Positions 1 to 8,665 of a stretch of DNA of 64,000 nt are shown one piece after another (the first letter of the stretch is position 1; each line of letters opens with the position of its first letter). The notes beneath the pieces are model-generated. The model did no database searches and was not told the DNA's origin. It was given only the letters and a program-made list of their open reading frames with translations. The position numbers were made by a program, and so were the translations under genes. This stretch comes from Hymenobacter edaphi (GTDB lineage Bacteria; Bacteroidota; Bacteroidia; Cytophagales; Hymenobacteraceae), in NCBI RefSeq assembly GCF_003258365.1, contig NZ_QHKM01000001.1, forward strand, positions 1,116,001-1,180,000. The letters run 5' to 3'.

Positions 1-273
1 ACCCAGGCCACGGCCGAAAGCGACATGGCGGCGGCCGACCTGATGCAGCTGCTGAGCGAGCTGCCGGCCGGCTACCGCACGGTGTTCAACCTGTACGCCA
101 TCGAAGGCTACACCCACCCCGAAATCGGCGAGATGCTGGGCATTTCGGAGGGCACCAGCAAGTCCCAGCTCAGCAAGGCCCGCGCCATGCTGCAGCGCCG
201 CCTCGAAGCCGCCTCGGCTTCGGCTATTCCATCCACCTCAACCTCGACGCACCATGCAACCGGAAGATATTGA
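1..273 (+). CDS. RNA polymerase ECF sigma factor, C-terminal part (5' truncated by window edge)
   Basis: The frame is open from the first base, so only the last 90 residues are present. They hold sigma-70 region 4: an LPAGYRTVFNLY helix followed by a helix-turn-helix (HPEIGEMLGISEGTSKSQLSKAR), the part that reads the -35 promoter element. The spacing and the KSQLSKAR recognition helix are typical of ECF (SigE/RpoE-like) factors of Bacteroidota. The 3' end overlaps the next gene by 20 bp in another frame, and that gene encodes a membrane protein of anti-sigma type, so the two are probably a translationally coupled sigma/anti-sigma pair. The tail after the HTH is Ser/Thr/Ala-rich and may not matter. 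Region 2 lies outside the window. Confidence 0.9.
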   Translation, partial: TQATAESDMAAADLMQLLSELPAGYRTVFNLYAIEGYTHPEIGEMLGISEGTSKSQLSKARAMLQRRLEAASASAIPSTSTSTHHATGRY

Positions 274-1180
274 TAAGCTGTTTCGCGCCAAGCTCGAGCA
301 GCACGCCACCCCGCCCCCACCCTCCTTGTGGTACGACCTGCAGGAGCAGCTGGAGCCCGAAGAGAAAAAACGCCGCGGCGGCTTCTGGATGGCCATAGCC
401 GCGGCCATCACCCTGCTGCTGGTAGCCGGTGGCAGCTGGCTGGTGTGGCAGCATCAGCCGCTGGGCCCCGGCAACGCGGGCCCGCTGGCTTCGGGCACCA
501 CCACCGGCGGCCCCGGCCAGCCGCGCCCCGCCGAAGCCCCCGCCACCACGACCCCGACGGCCCCGAGCACGCCCGCTGACGCTGATTTTGGCGTCGACAG
601 CACGGTGCGGATGCCCCTCGACCCGGCCACCATTGCCGCCCGCCCCGCTGCGGCCCCGACGGCTGAGGAAGCCGCGAAAAATTCTGCGAATCCGGCCGCA
701 ACTCAGGCAACGGTGACTCCCCGCCCCGCATCTACCCATCAACAGCAGCAACTACTGGCCCGCACCGAGCGCGCTGCAGCGCCCCGGACGTCGGACCGGC
801 CGGAAAAACCGGTTTTCCAGCCCACCGACGAGCATTCAGTAGCTGATGTACGCCAAGCCGTAGCCGCGCAGCCGGCCCCCGCGCAAACCACCGCTTCCTT
901 GACGCCAGCCGCCCCAGCCGGGGCCCCGAGCTTGCCGGCCGGCGCCATCGAAGTGGAAGTGCGCCAGCACCCGGAACAAGCCGTGGCCCTGGCCCCGGCC
1001 GCCGCCGCCGAAGCCCCGGGCCGGACGCGGCCCAGCGTGCGGGGCGTGCTGCGCCAGATGCGGCGCGTGGCCCAGGGCGAAAAGCCCAACCTGGCTGAAG
1101 TCGGGCTGCCCACCAACCCCGCCCTTACCCTGCAGGCCCGCGTGGCCGGCCACACCCTCACCAAGACTATTTCGCTCTAA
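254..1180 (+). CDS. putative membrane anti-sigma factor
   Basis: The 308-residue protein has a short acidic/basic N-terminal cytoplasmic segment (about 1-42, starting MQPEDIDKLFRAKLEQHATP), one transmembrane helix (about 45-65, FWMAIAAAITLLLVAGGSWLVW) and a long Ala/Pro/Thr-rich low-complexity periplasmic part. The N-terminal phrase FRxKLExHxxPPPxxLWxxL is common in Bacteroidota proteins encoded right after ECF sigma genes. The start lies inside the sigma gene, which fits translational coupling. The role, holding the sigma factor at the membrane until an envelope signal arrives, is inferred from topology and position. No zinc-binding HxxxCxxC motif is visible, so it is not a classical ZAS protein. 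The Pro-rich C-terminal half matches no domain I recognise. Confidence 0.75.
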   Translation: MQPEDIDKLFRAKLEQHATPPPPSLWYDLQEQLEPEEKKRRGGFWMAIAAAITLLLVAGGSWLVWQHQPLGPGNAGPLASGTTTGGPGQPRPAEAPATTTPTAPSTPADADFGVDSTVRMPLDPATIAARPAAAPTAEEAAKNSANPAATQATVTPRPASTHQQQQLLARTERAAAPRTSDRPEKPVFQPTDEHSVADVRQAVAAQPAPAQTTASLTPAAPAGAPSLPAGAIEVEVRQHPEQAVALAPAAAAEAPGRTRPSVRGVLRQMRRVAQGEKPNLAEVGLPTNPALTLQARVAGHTLTKTISL

Positions 1181-1243
1181 TTGCCCGCGCCGCCCCGGCG
1201 CCCCGCTTCTTCCCTCTCCCCTGACTTTCTGCTTCCTCCTACT

Positions 1244-2389
1244 ATGAAACCTGCTTCCTTCTTCGCTGCACTTTCCGGCCTGCTGCTTTCCAGCTCCTTC
1301 GCCTCGGCCGGCAGCCTGGCCCGCGTGCCCGGCAACGACGACACCATCATGGTGAAACTGCCCAACCAGGTGTCGATGACCATTGTGGCCCGCAACAAGC
1401 AGCAGCTGCGCGAGCTGAAAAACTACAAGCTCGACTCGCTGATGACCCTGCTCGACGCCTACATCAGCCAGGCCGAAGCGGCCGGGCGCAAGGGCAGCAA
1501 CGGGCAGGTGACGATGGAGTTCTACCCCGCCAAGGACAAGCCCGGCAGCACCGCCGCCCCCGAGCAGGTGCGCGTGACGGTGCGCGGCTCCAAGCCCAAC
1601 GCCGACCGCGTGGAGGTGTTCATGAACAAGAAGCTGGGCGTGACGGTGGAAAACAGCGAAGACGCCAACGGCGGCGACAACGTGAAAGTGAGCATCAACA
1701 GCGACGCCAAGTCCGACTCGGTGAAGCACGCCAAGCGTGAGGCCCGGCGCAACAAGCTCACCGGCACCGACTTCGGCGTGGACCTGGGCCTGAACGCGCT
1801 GGTCAACAAGAAAGCCTATGCCCCCGGCGGCACCGAGCAGCCCTACGACCTGCGCACCTGGGGCTCCCGCTACGTGGCGCTGAACTGGAAATTCTGGGCC
1901 CGCACCGGCCGCAACAGCCCGCTGTACTTCCACCTCGGCCCGGAAGTGGCCTTCAACAACTACATGCTGGAGGGCAACCGCTACTTCGCCGCCAACACCA
2001 CGGCGGGCCGCACCGACATCCTGAAGGACGACGCGCGGAACCTGCAGAAGAGCAAGCTGGCCGTGACCACGCTGAACCTGCCGGTGGGCTTCACCCTCAA
2101 GTTCCGCGACAAGGACCACGACGAAATCTTCCGCCTCGGCGCGGGCGGCTTCGTGGGCTACCGCATCGGCGCGCACACCAAGATCAAGTACGAGCAGGAA
2201 GGCCGCACCCACAAGGACAAGGACCGCGGCAGCTACAACCTGGAGGACTTCCAGTACGGCCTCTCCGGCAACATCGGCGTGAAAGGCTTCGACCTCTTCG
2301 CCAAGTACAATCTGAACGACGTGTTCAAGGCCGACCGCGGCCCCAAGGCCCAGACCGTCAGCTTCGGCATCACCTTTAGCGACATTTAG
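1244..2389 (+). CDS. outer-membrane beta-barrel protein (PorT/OmpA-barrel type)
   Basis: The start is placed at ATG 1244 because it opens a good signal peptide (MKPASFFAALSGLLLSSSFASA); the frame is open upstream but has no signal-like sequence. The mature protein (about 360 residues) has an N-terminal region with charged, Lys/Asp-rich stretches and, from about residue 185, alternating hydrophobic/aromatic strands (DFGVDLGLNALVN, YVALNWKFWART, LYFHLGPEVAFNNY, FRLGAGGFVGYRIG) ending in SFGITFSDI. That is the pattern of a small outer-membrane barrel of the PorT/porin-family type. It is third in a probable operon with the sigma and anti-sigma genes, so it may be a target or sensor in the envelope response. 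The exact ligand is unknown. Confidence 0.72.
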   Translation: MKPASFFAALSGLLLSSSFASAGSLARVPGNDDTIMVKLPNQVSMTIVARNKQQLRELKNYKLDSLMTLLDAYISQAEAAGRKGSNGQVTMEFYPAKDKPGSTAAPEQVRVTVRGSKPNADRVEVFMNKKLGVTVENSEDANGGDNVKVSINSDAKSDSVKHAKREARRNKLTGTDFGVDLGLNALVNKKAYAPGGTEQPYDLRTWGSRYVALNWKFWARTGRNSPLYFHLGPEVAFNNYMLEGNRYFAANTTAGRTDILKDDARNLQKSKLAVTTLNLPVGFTLKFRDKDHDEIFRLGAGGFVGYRIGAHTKIKYEQEGRTHKDKDRGSYNLEDFQYGLSGNIGVKGFDLFAKYNLNDVFKADRGPKAQTVSFGITFSDI

Positions 2390-2412
2390 GCCGCTACGCC
2401 ACCTGAGGAGCT

Positions 2413-2483
2413 GGGAGTCAGGAGCCAGGAGTTAGAGTTGGATGACCTCCAACATTCTAGCTTCTGGCTCCTGACTCCTTTTT
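2413..2483. terminator. bidirectional hairpin terminator made of degenerate 7-mers
   Basis: The two arms read ggagtca/ggagcca/ggagtta/gagttgg and its near-perfect reverse complement ending ctcctgactcc, followed by TTTTTT. The hairpin sits between two convergent genes and can serve both. The arms are built of 7-bp steps, like other junctions in this window. Confidence 0.75.
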
Positions 2484-3230
2484 TCAGCTATTCCGAAAGA
2501 AGTTATCCAGCAATATCGCCGCCGATATGGCCACGTTCAGGCTTTCGGCCTGGCCGCGGCCGGGAATGTGCAGGCGCTGGGTGAGGCAGGCTTCCACCGG
2601 CGGGGTGAGGCCGTGCGACTCGCTGCCCATGACCAGCACGCCGGCGGGGCGCAGCTGCAGGCGGTGCACGTTGTCGCCGTGCAGGTCGGCGCCGTAGACG
2701 GGCAGCTCCGCGGGCAGCTCCTGCAGCCAGGTGGGCAGGTCGCGCTGCCACACGGGCACGCGGGTGAACGAGCCCATGGTGGCCGCCACGGTTTTGGGGT
2801 TCCAGGCGTCGGCGCAGGTATCAGACAACACCACGCCCGCGAGGCCGTACCAATCGGCCAGGCGAATGAGCGTGCCCACGTTGCCGGGGTCGCGCACCTG
2901 GTCGAGGGCCAGCAGCAGCTGGCCGGGCTGCGGATGCAGGGGCCGCTCGGCGGGGGTGCGTACTACGGCGAGGCCCGCGTCGTTGGTTTGCAGCGTGCCC
3001 AGGCGCGTGAGCTCCTCGCCCGACACCACGTCGACGGGCACGCCCGGGGGCAGGCGCAGGCCGGGCTGGGCGGCAAATTCGGCCGTGAGCAGCAGCCGTT
3101 CGGGCTGCAGTTCGGAACTTAGCAGCTCGCGCAGGCTTTTGGCGCCTTCCACCAGGAAGGCGCCGAGGCGCTGGCGGTATTTTTTCTGGTGCAATTGCTG
3201 CACGTACTTGACAACGGCTTTCGAAACCAT
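2484..3230 (-). CDS. TrmH/SpoU-family RNA 2'-O-methyltransferase
   Basis: The 248-residue protein has an N-terminal substrate-binding domain (about 1-95; KYVQQLHQKKYRQRLGAFLVEGAKS) and a C-terminal SPOUT knot. The three SpoU motifs are visible: motif 1 DQVRDPGNVGTLIRLADWYG, motif 2 VLVMGSESHGL and motif 3 IPGRGQAESLNVAISAAIL, which together bind AdoMet and supply the catalytic Arg and Asn. It should methylate the 2'-OH of an rRNA or tRNA ribose; the target nucleotide cannot be told. It begins only 6 bp from the proposed start of the divergent tamL gene. An RNA methyltransferase beside a BamA/TamL gene is a recurring arrangement in Bacteroidota. Confidence 0.9.
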   Translation of the reverse strand: MVSKAVVKYVQQLHQKKYRQRLGAFLVEGAKSLRELLSSELQPERLLLTAEFAAQPGLRLPPGVPVDVVSGEELTRLGTLQTNDAGLAVVRTPAERPLHPQPGQLLLALDQVRDPGNVGTLIRLADWYGLAGVVLSDTCADAWNPKTVAATMGSFTRVPVWQRDLPTWLQELPAELPVYGADLHGDNVHRLQLRPAGVLVMGSESHGLTPPVEACLTQRLHIPGRGQAESLNVAISAAILLDNFFRNS

Positions 3231-3236
3231 TTTTCA

Positions 3237-5822
3237 GTGATACGACCTTTCGGCTGGGCGCCGCGGCGCGGAGTTACTTGGGTGGCAGGAATGGCGGTGG
3301 CGGCTCAGCTGGCCGCGGGCTGCTCGCCCTTGCACCTGCTGGGCCCGAAGCAGCGCCTGCTCAGCACCGTGCGCATTGAGGGCGTGCGGCAGCTGGAAAA
3401 AGAGCAGCTCGACGCCTTGCTGCGCCAGCGCCCCAACCGGCGCTTTCCGGTTCCGCAGCTCGCAATTTACAACCTCGGCTACACCTTCTACCATCCGGAG
3501 CGGCTGCGGGCCAAGCTGGACACCACCCAGCACGAGTACGCGGCGCGCATTGCCGCCGCCGGTACCGACTCGGTGGCGGTGGGCAAGCTGCTGCAGAAGC
3601 GCGAGCGGCGCATCCAGCGCCTGCAGCGCAAGCTCGACAAGGGCAACGCCATCATGCGCATCGGCGAGCCGCCGGTGATTTACGACTCGACCCTGACGGC
3701 CCTGACCACCGAGCAGATGGGCATCTACCTGCGCAGCAAGGGCTTTTTCCGCACCCGCGTGGCGTATACCGACAATCCGCCGGAGCCGCTGGGCTACTTC
3801 TCGCGCTTGTTCGGCCGGGCCGACTCGGTGAAAGCCCCGGCGCCGGGCACGCCGCGCAGCCGCCGCGTGACGGTGGAGTACCAGGTGCACGAGGGGCCGC
3901 GCTTCCTCGTCAAGCAGCTGCGCTACGACATTCCCGACACGGCCGTGGCCCGGCTCGTTCGCGGCGACACCACCCAGCAGCTGCTGCACGTGGGCCAGCC
4001 CTACGACGAGGCCCTCATCGGGCAGGAGCGCGCCCGGCTGGAAGCCCTGCTCAAAAACCACGGCTACTACGACTTCCAGGCCCGCTACATTACCCTGGAG
4101 GCCGACACGAGCTTTGCACCCACCACCGTGCGCCTGCTGGTGCAGGTGGCCAACCCGGACGGCGCCGCCCGCCACCAGGTGTACCGGGTGCGCCGGGTGA
4201 GCTTCGTGGCCGATGCGGGCGTGAACCGCTTCGGGCTGCAGCGCGACACGGTGCGGCGCAACGGCATCGACTACCTGGCCTACAACCACCGCTTCAGCAC
4301 CCGCATCCTGGACCGCAAGCTGCTGGTGCGCCCCGGCGAGCAGTACAGCCTGACCAACACCATCCAGACCCAGCGCCAGCTGGCTTCCCTCGACGTGTTT
4401 CGCTACGCGTCCATCAACTACCAGAAGCCGCCGCTGACCGATTCGCTGCAGGGCGTGCTCGACGCGACGGTGAGCACCACCCCGCAGAAACGGGCGCAGT
4501 ACTCTTCGGAAATCGGCGGTACCTACGTGGCAACCCTGCCCGGGCCGTTCGGCAACTTCCGGGTGCGCGTCCGCAATGTGTTCGGCGGGGCCGAGGTGCT
4601 CGACCTGGGCCTGCGCGCGGGCCTGGAAGGGCAGTTTCCGCTGGCCGGCACCACCAGCAGCCGGCCCGATCAGCCCCAGCTCACCACCCAGCTCGGGGCC
4701 AACGTCAACCTGATTCTGCCGCAGTTTCTGGTGCCCTGGCGCTCCAACCGCTACTTCACCACTTACAGCCCGCGCACGCGCCTGACGGCCAGCGCCACCT
4801 ACGTCGGCCGCCCGGAATACAAGCGCACCAACCTGGAGGCGTCGTACGACTACATCTGGGAGCGAAACGCCTACCACCAGTTTATTTTCACGCCGCTCGA
4901 CGTGAGCCTGGTGTTTACCAAGCGCTTCGACGACGGGTTTCGCGCGAAACTCGACTCGCTGCCCAACGGCGCGGCGCTGCTGCGCTCGTTTCAGTCGGTG
5001 CTGGTGCCGAGCATCAACGCCACCTCGCTCTACAACGACAACGACTTCACCCAGACGCGCGACGCGCGCTACCTGCGCCTGTTTGCCGAACTGGGTGGCC
5101 CGTTCCGCGGCCTCTACACCGTCGACGGCGACTCCACCGACCACGACGTGGGCAAGAGCAACATCGCGGTCTACGATTTCATCCGCCTCAGTGCCGATTA
5201 CCGCCGCTACCACAAGCTTAGTGCCCACCAGTTCTTGGTATGGCGCCTCAACGGCGGCTTGGCCACGGCCCTGACCAATACCCGGCTGAACGGGCGCGCC
5301 GGTCAGCCGTCGGCGTTTATCATTCCCTACGACCGGTACGTGTTTGCCGGCGGCGGCTCCAGCGTGCGGGCCTGGTACCCGCGGCGCCTGGGCACCGGCG
5401 GCTACATCCCGCGCGACAAGGACGGCAACCCCACCGACGCGGAAACCTTCGAGCAGCCCGGCGAAGTGCTGCTGGAAGGCAGCGTGGAGTACCGCTTTCC
5501 GCTCTACGACTTCATCAACGGGGCCGTCTTCACCGATTTTGGCAACGTGTGGGCCTTGCGCGGCGGCGCCGGGCGCCCGGGCTCCACCTTCGAGCTCAAC
5601 CGCTTCTACCGCGAATTCGCCGTCGGCTCGGGCCTGGGCCTGCGCTTCGACTTCACGTTCCTGATCGTGCGCCTCGACTTCGCCGCCAAGGCCTACAACC
5701 CCGTGGTGGCGCAGGGCAGCAAGTTTGTGCTGCCCAACGTGAGCGTATTCAACCTCAACAAGCGCACCGGCTCCGACGCCAACCCGGTGCGCCTGAACAT
5801 CGGCATCGGGTACCCGTTTTGA
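3237..5822 (+). CDS. tamL: TamL: BamA/TamA-family outer-membrane lipoprotein
   Basis: Omp85-family protein of 861 residues. With GTG 3237 as the start it opens with an Arg-containing n-region, a hydrophobic stretch and a lipobox (AQLAAGC), as expected for the lipidated TamL form of Bacteroidota; the later ATG at 3291 would leave too short a signal. POTRA-like regions follow (VRIEGVRQLEKEQLDALLRQRPN; VTVEYQVHEGPRFLVKQLRYD; YRVRRVSFVADAGVNRFG), then a 16-strand-type barrel from about residue 420 that ends in a C-terminal aromatic (RLNIGIGYPF). The segment FAGGGSSVRAWYPRRLG resembles the conserved (V/I)RG(F/Y) loop-6 motif of Omp85 proteins. TamL is thought to work with TamB in outer-membrane protein or lipid traffic; no tamB is adjacent here. 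A BamA paralogue with the same fold is the alternative. Confidence 0.85.
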   Translation: MIRPFGWAPRRGVTWVAGMAVAAQLAAGCSPLHLLGPKQRLLSTVRIEGVRQLEKEQLDALLRQRPNRRFPVPQLAIYNLGYTFYHPERLRAKLDTTQHEYAARIAAAGTDSVAVGKLLQKRERRIQRLQRKLDKGNAIMRIGEPPVIYDSTLTALTTEQMGIYLRSKGFFRTRVAYTDNPPEPLGYFSRLFGRADSVKAPAPGTPRSRRVTVEYQVHEGPRFLVKQLRYDIPDTAVARLVRGDTTQQLLHVGQPYDEALIGQERARLEALLKNHGYYDFQARYITLEADTSFAPTTVRLLVQVANPDGAARHQVYRVRRVSFVADAGVNRFGLQRDTVRRNGIDYLAYNHRFSTRILDRKLLVRPGEQYSLTNTIQTQRQLASLDVFRYASINYQKPPLTDSLQGVLDATVSTTPQKRAQYSSEIGGTYVATLPGPFGNFRVRVRNVFGGAEVLDLGLRAGLEGQFPLAGTTSSRPDQPQLTTQLGANVNLILPQFLVPWRSNRYFTTYSPRTRLTASATYVGRPEYKRTNLEASYDYIWERNAYHQFIFTPLDVSLVFTKRFDDGFRAKLDSLPNGAALLRSFQSVLVPSINATSLYNDNDFTQTRDARYLRLFAELGGPFRGLYTVDGDSTDHDVGKSNIAVYDFIRLSADYRRYHKLSAHQFLVWRLNGGLATALTNTRLNGRAGQPSAFIIPYDRYVFAGGGSSVRAWYPRRLGTGGYIPRDKDGNPTDAETFEQPGEVLLEGSVEYRFPLYDFINGAVFTDFGNVWALRGGAGRPGSTFELNRFYREFAVGSGLGLRFDFTFLIVRLDFAAKAYNPVVAQGSKFVLPNVSVFNLNKRTGSDANPVRLNIGIGYPF

Positions 5823-5986
5823 GTAGTGAAATGGCGAGATGGAGAACTGGTGAGTTCAGGCTCACGCGGCATTCAGGCCAAACCCAGGCAAACAAACGGC
5901 CCCGGCAACTGGTGTTGCCGGGGCCGTTTGTGCGTTTCCTACGGTCAGAATGCCAAACTCACCATTTCACTATGTCACCACCTCAC
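5823..5986. repeat. inverted arms of degenerate 8-mers enclosing a terminator
   Basis: After the tamL stop runs an array of 8-mers (atggcgag, atggagaa, ctggtgag). Before the stop of the convergent E1 gene runs its inverse (ctcaccat, ttcactat, gtcaccac, ctcaccta). Between them lies a perfect 16-bp stem (5894-5909 with 5914-5929, loop TGGT) that is a strong bidirectional terminator. No gene is present. Confidence 0.75.
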
Positions 5987-8098
5987 CTAATACCCCAGCA
6001 GCTCCTGCAGGGCGGCGAGGGTTTTGTCGGCGTTGGGGAGCATCTGCTTTTCCAGCTCCACGTTCAGGGCAATGGCGGGCAGGTTGGCGGCGCCGAGGGT
6101 GAAGACGGGCGCGTCGAGCTGCTGGAAGCAGTGGCGCTGAATGCGGCCGGCCAGGCTTTCGGCGAAGCTGTTCATCAGGGGCTCCTCCGTGAGCACCAGC
6201 ACCTTGCCGTGGCGCAGCGTGGCGGCCTGCACGGCTTCCCAGTCGAGCGGGTTCAGGGTGCGCAAATCCAGGATTTCCACCTGCCCGGGCAGCTGCCGGC
6301 TGGCGGCTTTGGCCCAGTACACGCCCATGCCGTAGGTGACGACCACGCAGGTGTCGCCCTGGGCCAGCTTCTCGGCCGCGGCCTGCTGCACCACGTTGGC
6401 TTTGCCCAGCGGAATAACGTAGCCGGCGGCGGGCTCCACGGTTTTGGCGTCCTCGGTGCCGGGCACCTTGCTCCAGTACAGGCCCTTGTGCTCCAGCATC
6501 ACCACCGGGTTCGGGTCGAGGAAGGCGGCGCGCATCAGGCCCTTCATGTCGGCCGCATTGGAGGGGTACACCACCTTGATGCCGCGGATGGTGAGCAGGG
6601 TGCTTTCGATGGAGCCGGAGTGATAGGGCCCGCCCCCGCCGTAGGCCCCGATGGGCACCCGGATCAGGCTCTGCACCGGAAACTTGCCCATCGAGAGGTA
6701 GCAGGATTTCGACAGCTCCTCCACCAGCTGGTTGAGGGCCGGCCAGATGTAGTCGGCAAACTGAATTTCCACAATCGGCTTGGCCCCCACGGCCGACATG
6801 CCGGCCGTCGAGCCCACGATGTAGGCTTCCTGAATGGGCGTGTTGAACACGCGGGCGTCGCTGTACTTCTTGGCCAGCAGGGCCGCCTCGCGGAACACGC
6901 CGCCCAGCTCCCCGCCCACGTCCTGGCCGTAGAACAGGGCCTCCGGAAACTCGCGCAGGATGTCGTCGACCGCGTGCAGGGCCGCGTCCACCATGATGGC
7001 CTTGTCGGCCCCGGCGGGGCTTCGCTCGCCGGCTTCTTCCGTCACCGCGGGCGGGGCGAATTCGTGGTCGGCGAAGGTGGCCGGGTCGGGGTTGGGCGCA
7101 GCCAGGGCGCGCTGGTAATCTTCCTGCACGGTGGCCTGGGCGGCGGCGGCGGCGTAGCCCAGCTCGCCCTCCGAGAAGCCCTCGGTGAGCAGCTGCTGGT
7201 GAAAGCGCGGCAGCGGGTCGTTCTGCTGGTGCTCCGAGAGGTTGTCGCCGCGGTACCACTCGCGGCGCACGCCGCTGGTGTGGTGGCCCAGCAAGGGGCA
7301 TTTGGCGTGCACCAGCACCGGCCCGCGGCGCTGCCGCACGTATTCGGTGGCGGCCTGCATGGTGGCGTAGCTGTCGACGAAGTCGGCCCCGTCGCACTGC
7401 AGGCGGTGCAGGCCCTTGAAGCCGGCGGCAAACTCGTAGGCGTTCATGGAGCGCATTTCGCGGCCAGTGGCCGAAATGCCCCACTCGTTGTCCTGCACCA
7501 GGTAAATCATCGGCAGCTGGTGCAGCGCGGCCATCTGCAGGGCCTCGGCCACCTCGCCCTCGGTCATGGCCCCGTCGCCGATGGAACAAAGCACGACAGG
7601 CTGCTCGGCCGCGGTCGGCAGTTGCTGCTGGCTTTCCAAATACTTCACCGCGTGGGCCATGCCCGTCGCCGGAATGGCCTGCATGCCGGTGGCCGAGCTT
7701 TGGTGCGGAATGACCGGGATGCCCGGGCGGCGCAGCGAGGGGTGCGAGTAGTAGGTGCGCCCGCCCGAAAACGGGTCGTCGCGCTTGGCCATCAGCTGCA
7801 GCATCAGCTCGTAGGGCTGCAGGCCCAGGCCGAGCATGAACGCGTCGTCGCGGTAGTAGAGGGCGCAGTAGTCGGTTTCGCGCAGCTGAAAGGCCGCCGC
7901 CAGCTGAATGGCCTCGTGGCCACGGGCCGTGGCGTGCACGTACTTGGCCGTCACGGCTTTGTGTTCTTCGTAAAGGCGGGCCATTTCGGCCGAGGTCTGC
8001 ATCAGGCGGTAGGCCCGCAGCAGGGTGGCGCGGTCGGGGTGCGCGGCGCCGGCGGCAACGTCGGTTTCGGGAGCGTCCAGGGCGGAGGTGGTTTGCAT
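5987..8098 (-). CDS. 2-oxo acid dehydrogenase E1, fused alpha and beta subunits
   Basis: The protein (703 residues from ATG 8098) joins in one chain the E1 alpha part (about 1-340) and the E1 beta part (about 355-703), which are separate in most bacteria. The alpha part has the thiamine diphosphate motif GDGAMTEGE...QDNEWGIS. The beta part has FYGQDVGGELGGVF, AYIVGSTAGMSAVGAKPIVE and the C-terminal transketolase-like domain with TYGMGVYW and LDLRTLNPLDWE. It should decarboxylate a branched-chain 2-oxo acid or pyruvate and pass the acyl group to an E2 lipoamide transferase; no E2 or E3 is nearby. Fused E1 chains are known in Bacteroidota. The substrate cannot be told from sequence; branched-chain is the more usual annotation. 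A TTG at 8110 could add four residues. Confidence 0.88.
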   Translation of the reverse strand: MQTTSALDAPETDVAAGAAHPDRATLLRAYRLMQTSAEMARLYEEHKAVTAKYVHATARGHEAIQLAAAFQLRETDYCALYYRDDAFMLGLGLQPYELMLQLMAKRDDPFSGGRTYYSHPSLRRPGIPVIPHQSSATGMQAIPATGMAHAVKYLESQQQLPTAAEQPVVLCSIGDGAMTEGEVAEALQMAALHQLPMIYLVQDNEWGISATGREMRSMNAYEFAAGFKGLHRLQCDGADFVDSYATMQAATEYVRQRRGPVLVHAKCPLLGHHTSGVRREWYRGDNLSEHQQNDPLPRFHQQLLTEGFSEGELGYAAAAAQATVQEDYQRALAAPNPDPATFADHEFAPPAVTEEAGERSPAGADKAIMVDAALHAVDDILREFPEALFYGQDVGGELGGVFREAALLAKKYSDARVFNTPIQEAYIVGSTAGMSAVGAKPIVEIQFADYIWPALNQLVEELSKSCYLSMGKFPVQSLIRVPIGAYGGGGPYHSGSIESTLLTIRGIKVVYPSNAADMKGLMRAAFLDPNPVVMLEHKGLYWSKVPGTEDAKTVEPAAGYVIPLGKANVVQQAAAEKLAQGDTCVVVTYGMGVYWAKAASRQLPGQVEILDLRTLNPLDWEAVQAATLRHGKVLVLTEEPLMNSFAESLAGRIQRHCFQQLDAPVFTLGAANLPAIALNVELEKQMLPNADKTLAALQELLGY

Positions 8099-8125
8099 GC
8101 TGGAAAACAAGCGGTGGCGAAGGCC

Positions 8126-8133
8126 CGAAATTA
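8126..8133 (-). promoter_or_regulatory. probable -7 element (TAATTTCG) of the E1 gene
   Basis: On the minus strand the sequence reads TAATTTCGGGC, one base off the Bacteroidota -7 consensus TAnnTTTG, about 27 nt before the ATG at 8098. The same string recurs before the M1 aminopeptidase gene. Confidence 0.45.
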
Positions 8134-8272
8134 CGGTATCGAACGCAGATGCGCGGGGCCGGGACCAAACACCTGTTAGTTTTTTCCGCCCCCGGGCCGC
8201 AGACGCCGTTTTTGGCCCGCCGGGCGGGGCGCCGCCGGTCCCGCCTGCGGCTGCGCTACCGCATTGCCGGAT

Positions 8273-8569
8273 ATGTTCGACCTCACGGCCTGCGCCCGCG
8301 TCATTGCCGATTTCGTCAACTGCTACCCCACGGTCAGATGCTGGCGCTGGCGTTATTATGACCGGGGTGACGCTGGTGGCCGCGGCCGTTCACCAGGACC
8401 TTCCGAAGGGCTACGTGTACTTCGCCAGAGGGCCTTTTCGCGGCTGGTAGAGCTGCTGCACAGGCGCCTGCGCAAGCGGGCCGCCCCGGTGCTGCCGCGC
8501 GACCTGCACCGGCGCGACCAGGCCCGCCCCGACGCGCCAACGCCGAAAATCTGCCACCTTTGCGGCTGA
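8273..8569 (+). pseudogene. possible frameshifted gene remnant
   Basis: This 567-bp gap between the E1 gene and hemF has no intact gene, but its coding-like signal changes frame twice. From ATG 8273 the frame gives natural-looking protein with GC-rich third positions (MFDLTACARVIADFVNCYPT). Near 8358 the good signal moves to another frame (MTGVTLVAAAVHQDLPKGYVYFARGPF, to a stop at 8450). From about 8440 it returns to the first frame (LVELLHRRLRKRAAPVLPRDL). This fits a small gene broken by two compensating indels, or chance in GC-rich DNA. I recognise no family. Confidence 0.25.
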
Positions 8570-8665
8570 CAACAAACACCCGGCGGGGCTGATTTTCGTC
8601 AGTCCGGCGCGCGGCGGCGGCCCGTTGCTTTGCGGCGTCATCCTCCCCAAACATCCCGCCGACGC

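Noticed and set aside
3234-5228. Very long open frame on the strand opposite tamL (and similar long antisense frames opposite alaS, the MMPL gene, the Delta-60 gene and the helicase)
   Set aside because: In GC-rich DNA the antisense frame of a real gene is often free of stops. These have Val/His/Gly/Gln/Arg-rich text and no domains, while the sense frames have clear families.
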